Shown here: one piece after another, positions 11,201 through 20,500 of the stretch | How positions within the stretch are numbered: position 1 is the stretch's first letter | Layout of the letters: every line of letters begins with the position of its first letter | Assembly (NCBI GenBank): GCA_010279815.1 | Contig: QEOQ01000694.1 | Span: 570,423-634,422 of the forward strand | DNA length: 64,000 bases | Direction of reading: 5' to 3' | Source: Brachionus plicatilis | Taxonomy: Eukaryota > Rotifera > Eurotatoria > Ploima > Brachionidae | Program-made: the position numbers and the translations under genes | Notes under the pieces: generated by a model | Databases searched by the model: none | Seen by the model: only the letters and a program-made list of their open reading frames with translations | What the model was told of the DNA's origin: nothing

Positions 11201-12593
11201 GGCGCTGTTCGACCTTTGCTCGTCGATAAAGTACTCGACGGAGCCGTTCAGGCCCGAGTCCTTGTCGACGGCCACGAATCGGTAGCTGAACTGACGCGTC
11301 TTGTACTGCTCGTGCATGTAAATCGAGTAGGCCTGTTGGGCGAACACGGGCACATTGTCGTTAACGTCCTCGATTTCAATTGTCAAAAAACAGTAGCCCC
11401 GACGTCGTATTTGTCCGCGGTCCTCCGCTATCACCATTATGTTCATCAAATTGGAGCCGTACTTGGGCCGCTCGAAGTCGAACGTTTCCACGTTGTGCAC
11501 GAAGCCCTCGAGACGACGGCCCGCTTGGCTCTCGTTCACGATGCCGAACGAGCTCTGCGGCGAACGATCGGTGATGTCGGGCGCGACAAACGCGATTATG
11601 CCGTTTTCGCCGCGCGTGTCCTCGTCGGTGGCGGCGATGCGTATGCGAAAGAAAGAGTTCTCGGCGACCCGGTAGCTCTGCTCGCAGTAGTTGATGCCGG
11701 ACTGGCCGAGAGGCGGCTGAAATTGGGGCGAGTGCATGTTTACTTCGATGATGCGCAAATGGACGGACATGGTGACGGAGCGGGTGATGCGGGGCGCCGC
11801 CGAGTCGTCGCACGAGCTACCGTCGTCTGTCAGCTTGACAAAAAAGACTATCGAGTCGGAGAATGGGGTGAGCGGCGAGGCGAGGAGGACGCGGCCGTCC
11901 GGCTCGACGCGAATCGTGGCCGCGATCTCTTGGCCGGTCGCCGGGTCCATCGAGAACGAGACCGCGTCGCCGTCCAGGTCCCACGCGTTCAAGATGCCGA
12001 TCTGGCGACCCGGGTTGAATGTGATGGCCGCCAGCAGGATGGTCGGCTCGGTGAACGAGGGCGCCTGCATGTTGTAGTTGAGCAGTGGGACGAAGACGAG
12101 CGCCGTGCCGCACCGTCTTGGCACGCCGCTGTCGCACGCTCTCATCTCGACCACGTACCGGCGCGTTCTCGCTATGCTAAACGACAGGTTGCCGCGTACA
12201 CTCAGATAAAAGTTGTTTTGGGTCGGGTCCGCGTGGATTTGGAATAGCGAGTTGTTGGTGCTCAGTGTGAACAGGCTGATGTTGTCGATGTTCTTTGAAT
12301 TGTAGTCTTTGTCGAAGACCTGGAAGCGGATGAGCTCGCGGACAAATGTTGTGTCGACGCGGATTTTGTCTGTTGTGTACGAGACCGAGTCGAACTGGGG
12401 GTCGTGTTTGTTCAAGTTGAGCTAAGAGTGAAAAGATTGAGATAGTTAGATAAGTGATGGTGGCACTACTTACGAATAGATCGTCATAGTTTTGACATGG
12501 TCGTTGGCACACGGCTGCCGGGCTCAGCAGCATCAGCACGCTTAGAACGAGATGCATTCGGCGCACTGTTCGCGACAACTCTTCGTCATTCAT
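2217..12593 (-). CDS. Classical cadherin with EGF and laminin-G domains (DE-/N-cadherin-like), 4 exons per transcript
   Basis: A single-pass adhesion receptor; the family mediates calcium-dependent homophilic adhesion and binds beta-catenin and p120-catenin. Predicted exons, all gt/ag: 12593-12474 (start, signal peptide), 12421-7711, then either 3047-2905 or 2787-2654, then 2552-2217. The product is about 1,766 or 1,769 residues. A hydrophobic signal segment follows the start. About ten cadherin-like repeats follow at roughly 110-residue spacing, residues ~45-1180, with linkers such as DVNDN, DINDN and NINDN. Then come a degenerate stretch, an EGF module near 1354 (CFNGG, CKCPDGFEGPRCE), a laminin-G domain ~1387-1554 and a membrane segment from ~1595 (WWIIVVILGALACL). 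The tail has a juxtamembrane motif and a beta-catenin site (YEGEGSDVGSLSS, then LGQWGPKFVKLASIY). EGF/LamG before the membrane is the invertebrate classical-cadherin plan. Exon boundaries are predicted, without transcript support. The main exon is much richer in GC than neighbouring genes. Confidence 0.93.
2654..2787 (-). CDS. Cadherin alternative exon 3B (canonical juxtamembrane/p120-binding tail)
   Basis: 134 nt between acceptor cttgtctag and donor gtaaag. It completes the split codon as Ala, finishes the membrane helix (LILGLAVCTV), then encodes RRKDNQKK and the classic juxtamembrane core DDDIRETIINYADGAGEEN, which matches the p120-catenin-binding region of classical cadherins. It ends in phase 0, as exon 3A does. 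It lies 117 bp downstream of exon 3A in the direction of transcription. Confidence 0.88.
2905..3047 (-). CDS. Cadherin alternative exon 3A (end of membrane helix plus juxtamembrane tail)
   Basis: 143 nt between acceptor aaatcatttag and donor gtaaaa. It begins by completing the codon split by exon 2 (giving Val) and ends in phase 0. It encodes the end of the helix (LILVLISCC), a basic stop-transfer RKNKK, a Pro-rich linker, and DEAERENLINYKIEGGQEKDE read in two parts (DEAERENLINY, KIEGGQEKDE). Pattern and phase match exon 3B, so it is a diverged duplicate. The double Cys at the membrane edge is a possible palmitoylation site. It has fewer clustered acidic residues than 3B and may bind p120-catenin differently (inference). 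Confidence 0.75.
3086..3455. repeat. Long inverted-repeat (MITE-like) element, family 2, beside cadherin exon 3A
   Basis: The left arm starts gaaattcagtacaaaataat and includes gtgcaacattcaaagttgca. The right arm is its approximate reverse complement, ending cttttgtactgaatttc. The loop holds tttgcagag/tagcag motifs also seen in related elements at 7025-7410 and 13139-13476. Its near edge is about 40 bp from the exon 3A acceptor, inside the large cadherin intron. Confidence 0.7.
5063..5191 (-). pseudogene. Fragment of a Ty3/gypsy-type reverse transcriptase N-terminus
   Basis: The minus-strand peptide contains VLRIPYTMRNEAEAQIKEML followed by SDDLI. This resembles the start of the gypsy-class RT domain, where an R-x-P-Y segment and a K-E-M-L helix precede the first catalytic strand. 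The frame then departs from the family and stops. It is a short relic inside the cadherin intron with no catalytic residues; assignment rests on one motif. Confidence 0.45.
5068..5093. repeat. 26-bp direct repeat, left copy, flanking the trinucleotide array
   Basis: The string tatcttcaacgaaattatct followed by ttacga occurs here and again at 5411-5436, 343 bp apart, exactly bracketing the microsatellite. Both copies lie in sequence that reads RKDNFVED on the minus strand. This suggests local duplication of the relic followed by repeat expansion. Confidence 0.8.
5195..5413. repeat. Inverse trinucleotide microsatellite, (TAG)n then (TAC)n
   Basis: About 60 bp of mainly TAG/AGT units is followed from about 5257 by about 155 bp of TAC/ACT units with scattered interruptions. 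The two halves are self-complementary around agtagtagtactactac, so either strand can fold. Translation gives poly-Val, poly-Leu or poly-Ser, which explains the spurious ORFs here. Confidence 0.9.
5411..5436. repeat. 26-bp direct repeat, right copy
   Basis: Partner of 5068-5093. Beyond it to about 5585 an open minus-strand frame (SNEKWGKIHKTQ, MTCRFKECRN) may be further retroelement relic; no family is recognised. Confidence 0.75.
6638..6830. repeat. Dispersed repeat fragment shared with 38762-38905
   Basis: Shares gggtc[c/t]ggg, a ttcagggattt-like segment, atgttgtagattaga, repeated attaactattaaaatctt blocks and catatgacaatttaatt with the sequence just left of, and overlapping, the LINE-flanking direct repeat at about 38.8 kb. 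It is degenerate; the class is unknown. Confidence 0.5.
6900..7499. mobile_element. Nested hairpin elements: outer MITE interrupted by a family-2 MITE
   Basis: The outer arms begin tttaaaagtcacatgtctac and end gtagacatgtgacttttaaa, and both continue inward through acttgtactttaatt and gatcaactctgatttta. Between them sits a second inverted repeat (about 7025-7410) with aatttcatacaaaacttcc and ggaagttttgaatgaaattt ends and an inner stem around caaattgaaacaac. The interruption is symmetrical, so the inner element probably inserted into the loop. It lies about 210 bp into the cadherin intron from the exon 2 donor. Confidence 0.7.
7711..12421 (-). CDS. Cadherin exon 2: all extracellular domains and the start of the membrane segment
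   Basis: One uninterrupted 4,711-nt exon; acceptor ttcactcttag, donor gtaagc at 7710. It encodes 1,570 codons plus one nucleotide of a split codon, so the next exon must supply two nucleotides. It contains the cadherin repeats, EGF and LamG modules and the first half of the transmembrane helix. Many repeats keep the DxD/LDRE/DxNDN-type calcium motifs, while others (linker NVVDRPP, and the last repeat before the EGF) are degenerate. The GC level, highest at about 11-12.4 kb, also creates long antisense ORFs, which I do not call as genes. Confidence 0.93.
12474..12593 (-). CDS. Cadherin exon 1 (start codon and signal peptide)
   Basis: Forty codons from ATG at 12593 to a perfect gtaagt donor (phase 0). 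The N-terminus has basic residues (RTVRRM) followed by a hydrophobic core (LVLSVLMLLSP), then AAVCQRPCQNYDDLF, which fits a cleavable signal peptide. A second ATG lies 12 codons in, immediately before the hydrophobic core, and is an alternative start. Intron 1 is only 52 nt. Confidence 0.85.
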
Positions 12594-13090
12594 TTAGTTG
12601 TTGGCGATGGTGTTCTTTTTTTTTTTTGTTTTAATCTAAAATAAAATTTGAAAAAAATAATTTTTTTTTTTTTATTAGTTAAAAAAAAAGCAATTAAAGA
12701 AGGTAATTTGAAGGGTTTTCTTATCTGAGATTATTCATAGTATGTGCATAAAGAGAGAGTGTGTGTGTGTGTGTGTGTTTTAGATTAAGTTGGATTTTTG
12801 TTGTTGTTCAAATTAATAATTTGAGCGCCTCGTTGCTTTTTGTTTAGACTCTTGCAACTATGGTCTTTGGAGTTTAGATTTGAGATTTGAGAGAAAGAGA
12901 AATGTGTGTCGACACATTAGTGGCTTGATGCTGACAAACGTGTGCATAGTCCACTCGTTCATAAACAGACATAATGTGGTCGACAAACGCTTAAGCACAC
13001 GCGCACACAATCGCTTCACAAAAAAGTGAGATCTTTATTGGCATTGTGAATTTCATACAAAACTTAAGAGAATTTTTTTTTTTTAATCAT
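12594..13090 (-). promoter_or_regulatory. Upstream region of the cadherin gene
   Basis: Directly 5' of the cadherin start. It contains a pyrimidine/A-rich leader, a (GT)n run at about 12759-12779 and a GC-richer block (about 12895-13020) with gtcgac, cacacgcgcacac and gtgtgc words. This is the likely promoter/5' UTR area by position only; no TATA box or initiator can be fixed. Confidence 0.35.
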
Positions 13091-13526
13091 TTTTTATTAG
13101 AAGGATAAATAAAAAAAAATGATGTCCACCAAGGATAATGATGACATTGTGAAATTTTATACAAAACTTCCAATACAAAAATAAAAAAATTTTTCACTCT
13201 TGTTCTAAATGTCAAAAACTTGTTCTGTAAATGAAACAAAGTGAAACAACAGTTGTTTCACCTTCTGCGGAAGCCTGCAAAATTGCACTCAATTTAAAAG
13301 TATTAAAAATAAAACGGAATTAATTTGCACAGATTTTGCAGACTTCCACAGTAGGTGAAACAAAAGTTGTTTCACTTTGTTTCATCTACAGAACAAGTTT
13401 TTGACATTTAGAACAAAAGTTATATAATTTTTTTATTTTTGTATTGGAAGTTTTGTATGAAATTTCACAATGCCATCTTTATCCTTGGTGGACATCATTT
13501 TTTTTTATTTATCCTTCTAATAAAAA
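13091..13526. mobile_element. Nested hairpin elements upstream of cadherin
   Basis: Outer arms: tttttattagaaggataaat then gatgtccaccaaggat on the left; atccttggtggacatcattt and atccttctaataaaaa on the right. Inside, at about 13139-13476, is a family-2 element with ends gatgacattgtgaaatt and aatttcacaatgccatc and long stems around gaaacaaagtgaaacaac. A solitary end (ggcattgtgaatttcatac) lies just outside at about 13037. Confidence 0.75.
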
Positions 13527-16500
13527 TTGAAATTTGCAAAAAAAAATTAAACAAAAAAAATTCTATAAAGTATAGGAAAAAGGTCCATAGTCTTACAAAA
13601 GAAAAAAAATAGTCATTTTTTAGCTCGACTCTTTTATCATTATAGACCTATGGCATTCAATCTCGGCGTTTTTTTGTTAGTTATTTAGACATTTTAACAA
13701 AAACTCCAATTATGTATATTTATATAAACTTTATTTTTCTTTTTTAGAATTACTAATTCCTTTTTTATTATTTTCTTATCAGTTATTTAATCGCTATAAT
13801 TAATAGATTCGTGCAAAAGTCCAAGTTGTACAAGTAACAAAAAATATTTCCTACGTCAACTTTTTCATCTATTTCGATCTAAAGCATTTTGTTTTTATTT
13901 TGTTTAAATTTTTAAAAATTTTTACAAATTTTAAATACTTAATTTTCAGTCAAGTTCTTAAATTTTCAATTTTTATAAGTAAATTCTCTTTTTTTTATAA
14001 TCTCTTCCTGGGACCGAGACTTTTAATCGAAAATTTTTTGACCAAAATCAATTTTCGAACATTAATATAGAAAAAATTACATTAAATTGATTAATTTAAA
14101 AAAAGATTAAAAAAAATTAATTAAACTTCTTAAATTGATGCCTTTCTCTCAGCAAAAAAATTTAGACTAATTGTGTTATATATTGAAAATAAATTAATTA
14201 TGTCTTCTTAAAATTTTTTCATATTGAACAAATAAAAGCCGGTAAAAAAATACCTACTCAATACAATTCTACGAGTACAATATCTTTGATAATTTTTCTG
14301 TGAAAAAAATTCGATGTATGAATTCGATAAAGATAAAATCTTACTTCGATAAAAAAAGTTTTCAGTGAAATGTGGTAGTGCCCTCTCCCTGTCGGACAAA
14401 ATTCATGTGTCAACATAATAACTGCTCGGAACGGTAAAAATTCAATTTTATGCAAACCCTGCGACTTATACTTGCGGCTTTAAAAAAAAATTTGTTTATT
14501 TATTCCTTTTTATTATTTTATTTAATCTAATTAAATAAATAAACTGATTATTTTGCTTAATCAGCTTATTTGATCAATAGACTAAAAAATAACTTGGAAC
14601 TATTCTGAGATGCCTGAAATTTTTTCCTAAGATTATTTATTTTTTATTAGTTTGTTTATAGATGTCAAAAAAATAAAAAAAAATCTGACTTTTAATACGA
14701 TAAAAATTAAAATAGATAAAATCATATAGAAGAATAGCAAGGAAAAACCTTTGATCAAAGTATCAAAAATTTAAAATTGAAGTATATGGTCAAAATTTAA
14801 TTATCATTCTCTAAAGATACATTAAAAAAAAATGCTTAAAATTTTAGTATAAAAGTTTAATGCAGAATAATTAACTTAATTTTTTAAGTCTGCAAAACTC
14901 TGCAAAAATTCCATTTATGCAGAATTTAGGTTTTGCTTAAACGTGATCTGTTTTATTTTATCACTAAATTTATTTAAAAAAAAAATTTTTTTAAGTTAAT
15001 TTTAGAGCGTGATCAGAAAATTTATATCCTTAACTTCAATTTGAAAAAATTTTAAATTTAATGAAATTATTCAGTGGGAAAAAGTACAATCGGCCGCGAC
15101 TGTAAACGACCAGATGACTTGGACTGTGGGGATAACTTTTAAAAAATAATGACTGATACTAAATGTTTATGAACTAAACAGTTCAGAAAAAATAGAAGAA
15201 TTAGCAAGATTGTAATTACAAAATTAAAGAAATGTAAAATATTTTAAAGTATTCTAACCTTTGGTAAATTAGATGGCTTCAATGGATGCCATTCAATAAT
15301 TTTATTTTTATTATGGATTCGTTGTCTTTATTCTTAATTTAAAAAAGGCTTTATTTATTTTTGTCCTATATAACTAATTAGCTCTCAAGGTATGCACATA
15401 GTACTGAATTAATTTGTACGCGTGATCGTAAACTGCCATTTGATTAACAAATATCCAAGCCTCATTTATAAAGTGGTATTTTCAATTATTGACAAAGTCC
15501 AAGATGAAACTTACACCCAACTTTATTAAAAAATGAAAAAATAAAATAATTTTTTAATTTAAAATCATTGAATTTCAAACTATTAATTTGGACATATTTT
15601 TTCCTAACCTCTGGTTAACATTCTAAGTCTAGACTAACACAAATTTTCAAAATTAAATTAAAAATTTCTCGAGCATAGGCTTTGAAATCTACATTAAAAA
15701 TAACATTCAGACCTAACATAAATTGTGTAATTAATTCACCATTCTTGTAAATCTATTCACTTTGTACTTCGAGATCCAAAAGAAATTTAAAATTTTATTT
15801 GTATTTTAAAAAGATATTCATAAACAAATTTAGAAAAAAAAATTAACCTTATCAAAATATCGATTTTTTCTACTGAATTTGATTAATCAAGAAACCAAAA
15901 ATTAAGTTTTGTTTCGTGTGGTGAACAAAATAAGATTTTGGTGTTTAAATATTAGAGATAAAGATGAATGAGTCGTTGGATGGGAATTAATTAAAATTAA
16001 ATACTTGTGTATTCGAGTGTTAAAAATTGGGAATAAAAATGACCCCTAGTTAGCCATATCAATCAAAAAATCAGTTTCGATCGATTAGAAATGGTGGGCT
16101 AAGAAAACAAAATTTGAAGAAAAGTATACGAAAGACCAGACCATGATAGGTAGCGTAAATATAGATAAATTTATCTATTTGCGTGATCTAAATATTTTTA
16201 AAAAAGGTTAAATTCCTATCTAAATTTATTTGTCCAATATTGGTTGTTAACATTTAACTTAAGTGGTGTTGTAATTTTTTGTGCTTTTTTTATGAACTAG
16301 TTTTAAAGTTGGACATAATTTTTAGTGAGACGATATTGTGTAAATTGGCCCAACTAAACTCAGAGTCTTTAGCGAAACCTTAAATTTTCTCGATAGCTGA
16401 TTACAATTTGAAAATTGGGTCACTTTGTGGAATTGTCGCTTTTTTTTTATTCAAATAGCTTCGAGAATTTTATTTCGCTTACCGTTTGTTTTTCTTAAAA

Positions 16501-16700
16501 TTAAAATTTCCTCTTTTATAAATTATTCAAAAAACTGTCTACAAAAAAAAATACAAATTCCCAATTCCGATTTCTAGTAAAATTTGTTTGCCTCAATTCC
16601 TAATTAAAAAGATTAATACTGTGATTATAAAAATGTTGATACGGAAAAAAAAATTTTAATACGCTTAAAAATTTAAAAGAATATCCGAATTTGAGCTTAT
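13527..16700. other. Gene-free stretch
   Basis: AT-rich sequence with short ORFs only. A moderately GC-richer block at 14385-14480 and one at 15080-15140 have no recognisable coding, RNA or repeat structure. Confidence 0.5.
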
Positions 16701-16704
16701 CATA

Positions 16705-17590
16705 ACACTCTACACTACACTACATTCTACACTAAGCTTCATTGTAGGCTACACTCTACACTACAATACATTATACACTAAGCTTCATTGTAGGCTACAC
16801 TCTACACTACACTACATTATACACTAAGCTTCATTGTAGGCTACACTCTGAACTACACTACACTACACTACACTACACTACACTACACTACACTACACTA
16901 CACTACACTACATTACATTCTACACTGAACTTCATTGTAGGCTACACTCTAAACTCCCAACTACACTACACTACACTACACTACATTGCAGGCTACACTC
17001 TAAACTCCCAACTACACTACATTGTAGGCTACACTCTAAACTCCCAACTACACTACATTGTAGGCTACACTCTGATCTACACTACACTACACTATATTGT
17101 AGACTACACCCTCAACTACACTACATTGTAGGCTACACTCTACACTCTCAACTACACTACATTGTAGGCTACACTCTACACTCTCAACTACACTACATTG
17201 TAGGCTACACTCTACACTCTCAACTACACTACATTGTAGGCTACACTCTACACTCTCAACTACATTACATTGTAGGCTACACTCTACACTCTCAACTACA
17301 CTACACTACACTACACTACACTACACTACACTACATTGTAGGCTACACTCTACACTCTCAACTACACTACACTACACTACACTACACTATATTGTAGACT
17401 ACACTCTGATCTACACTACACTACACTATATTGTAGACTACACTCTGAACTACACTACACTACACTATATTGTAGACTACACTCTGAACTACACTACATT
17501 ACATTCTACACTGAACTTCATTGTAGGCTACACTCTAAACTCCCAACTACACTTCATTGTAGGCTACACTCTACGTTACACTACACTATA
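16705..17590. repeat. Satellite/minisatellite of ACACT-type pentamers with higher-order units
   Basis: The basic unit is a (ctaca/cactac) pentamer. Higher-order units are visible. Three copies of 46 bp occur at the start (attgtaggctacac at 16741, 16787 and 16833). A pure pentamer run spans about 16858-16912. A 36-bp unit, attgtaggctacactctaca followed by ctctcaactacactac, is repeated at 17125, 17161, 17197, 17233 and 17269. Further pentamer runs and degenerate units follow to 17590. The plus strand is almost free of G except in the attgtaggc word. Confidence 0.95.
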
Positions 17591-20500
17591 TTGCACGTGA
17601 AAATTGAATAAGTTAAGATGTAATGCTTATTTAGACATATATCAAAAGGAAAAGGCGACGGTTAAGATTAAAAGTAATGGCTACTTTTCCTCAGGTCAAA
17701 ATCAAGTAGTGCATTTTATTCGTAAACGATCTAGAACTTGACCTTTTTTTCTAGCAAGTATTAAATGACATTTTTTTAGAAAAACTAATTGAATAATGAT
17801 GAGAAAAAAACGGGCAGTCTTAACTCTTAAACAAGTAGCTTAATTTCTGTTAGTCCAAGAGCTTCTTAGTTCAGACAAAGCAAACAATAATTTAAGTTTA
17901 GAATTTATGGAAATCTTTACAAAAAACATAAGCTTGATTCGAAATTGATTTTTTTTCGTTGTTATTGTTTGTCTTGGCTTTAGAATAATCCGAGTGCGAG
18001 TTCATTTCAAATTAGAACAAAATTGTAATTAAATTGAAATTAAACGGTAAATAAAGAGAAACTTAAAGTGAAACGGCTAATGCGACCACTATTTTTTATT
18101 ATTCTGGACGATTGTTAATTTAAAAAATTATTAAAAAAAAAATCGAATTTTATTTCATATGTCGACCCATTTAGTTTATTAGTCGCTTAACTGAATCTGT
18201 CTTAGCTTAATCGTCCATTTTTCTATGTTCGTATGTGATATGCTATGTTCTCGGTTGTTGAAAAAAACTGACACAGTCCAGACGACTCGGTCCACAAGAC
18301 TACATGTGCTCATCAACAGTTCAGTTCAAATTATTAAATTAATCCATCATCCATCAGAACAAACTTAACATTTGTATTTGCTTGCTTCTTAGTTCATATC
18401 TTTCAACTATGACATCTACAATTTTCTACATTGTAACCTACTTGCACTTGAGGATCTTTTTTTTACTTTTTTAAATTTATATTAATTATAAAATTTGATC
18501 TCTTCTTGTCTTACAAGTTTTATAAAAATAAAAAATCTTACGCTTTAACACTGAAAATAATGAAAGGATTTAACCTGAAAATATTAATTCAGAAAATTAT
18601 GCAATTTCTGTTTTTTATTTTTTAAAAAGTAATGGTTACCACTTGAAATAATAAACTAAAATAAAAAATGAAAATTGCTATTTTTTTTTTAAATATACAA
18701 AATCAACAAAATTTTATTAAGGCAAAAGAAAAATTAAAAATTGCATTTCAAAATACCTGATCTTAAATTGTAATTAATAATACTGATATGGGAAATAAAA
18801 ATAACTTTAAAAGCGATACAAAATTGGCTCTCATTAATTTTTTTCGCTGGGCAACTAGACAATGGGAAAGTTGTGGCCAATTTGAAAAATTCAAGTCTCC
18901 AATTAAAACTAGTAATTAATTTACAATTATTGAAATAAAAATTATGTCAAGTGATGTTTAACGATCTAGAAATAAATAGTTTTAAATTTTGTGAAATAAA
19001 AAGCTTCCTGTTGAGTTGAACAACTCGTTAAAATAGCCTGATTTATACAAAACAATCTACATTCTGAGTGGCAGGCTTTTTTTGTTTACTTATCACAAAA
19101 TATATTTTATAGAGCATTGAGAATTTGTTTTAATTACACGTATAATGTTTATTACATTCCTAACATATTTACTAAACGGAAAATCTAAATTTTCTATCAG
19201 TTACATCGAACTATTTTATCCGGTCATAAAATTGTTAAATTAAAACCTGATTTTCTCCAGGGAAAAAATTTGATCACAATCTTAATTTATCTATTTTGAA
19301 TCCTAAAATAATTTAAACTGATAGATTCACTCTGATTTAGCTAAAAAAATTTATTTAGATAAAAAATATTAGAAAAGCTTTGAATTAAAATTTTTGAATA
19401 AATATTTGAATTAAGAAAAATTATGAAATTAAACCAGATAGAGCTATTTTTAGAAAAAAAATAATTCAATTGTGTTGATATTTTAAATCTGATATTTTAG
19501 CTCACGAAATAGGTCGGTTCGATAAGCATCAGATTGTGTGTTGAATTGTTAAAACATGCACGGACTTGACAAAGTTGACCATTTATATTTTTATTAAGTT
19601 TCATGTTACAAATATAATTAGAATTGAGAATTTAGTTGCTATCAATCAAAAATGGAAGCAATCTGAAAATGAATTAGCTCCCAAAAAAATTAATCAAATT
19701 GCTTGCTGTTTTGATAAAAAAAATGAAAAATTTGAACAAAAATTTTGCTCAACAGAAAAAACTCGGTGATTTAAATTTCAACTGGTAAATTAAAGGTGAC
19801 TTAAGTGTATTTAATTATTCAAATCAGTCTTAAACTTTCATAAGTAATTTTTTTAGATTTGATTTTTAGACAAATATTGCCTAGTTGAGTAGTCCAGTCT
19901 TTACTACGGGCAATTTAGTTGAAAATTTCAATTTTCTTAATTGAAACACTTTAAATTAAATATTTACTTAAGAATTTTTGAATAATTTCTAAAACTTTTT
20001 TCATAATTTTATAAAATTTCTGAATTTGTGAAAACTTGGGTCCATTTACTAACTAAATTTAAATGAATAAAAAAATTCTTAAACGCTAAATTAAATCAAT
20101 TTTAGTTTTAAGCAATTAAAGATCCTTTTTTAATTTTATCAAGCCCATTCGACTGATTTTTAACAAACGACTTTTTTGATTAAAAAATAAAGAAATATTG
20201 ATTGAATTTCGACCCTTTTTGTTTATCATGAAATCAAAGAGACCCTAATAAAACTTCAAAATCGATAAAATTTATGATGATGATCAATAGACAAACATTT
20301 TGTTAGTATATAAATTAAACTTTAATATTGAATATTGGCTTAGTTTATTTTTTTAAATATCTATTTCAATAAAATTATGAATTTGAGATGTTAAATCAAG
20401 ATATCAAAATTGTTTTTTCATAAAAAATAAAATCAAATAAATGCCTTTAGTCCTAGCATCTAATTTGGATGCTTCAAAAGTTTTCTTTCTTCTAAAAGAG

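Noticed and set aside
11120..12247. 375-codon plus-strand ORF opposite the cadherin exon
   Set aside because: Same reason; Arg/Val/Ala/His-rich shadow translation of the cadherin repeats.
14208..14455. Overlapping 63- and 65-codon minus-strand ORFs
   Set aside because: No recognised motif, overlapping frames of equal quality, and no splice or repeat context.
17125..17300. Five 36-bp repeats that superficially resemble a CRISPR array
   Set aside because: Units are directly contiguous with no unique spacers, embedded in a pentamer satellite of an animal genome.
19566..19769. 67-codon ORF MTKLTIYIFIKF...
   Set aside because: Low-complexity composition typical of AT-rich non-coding DNA; no splice context or family.
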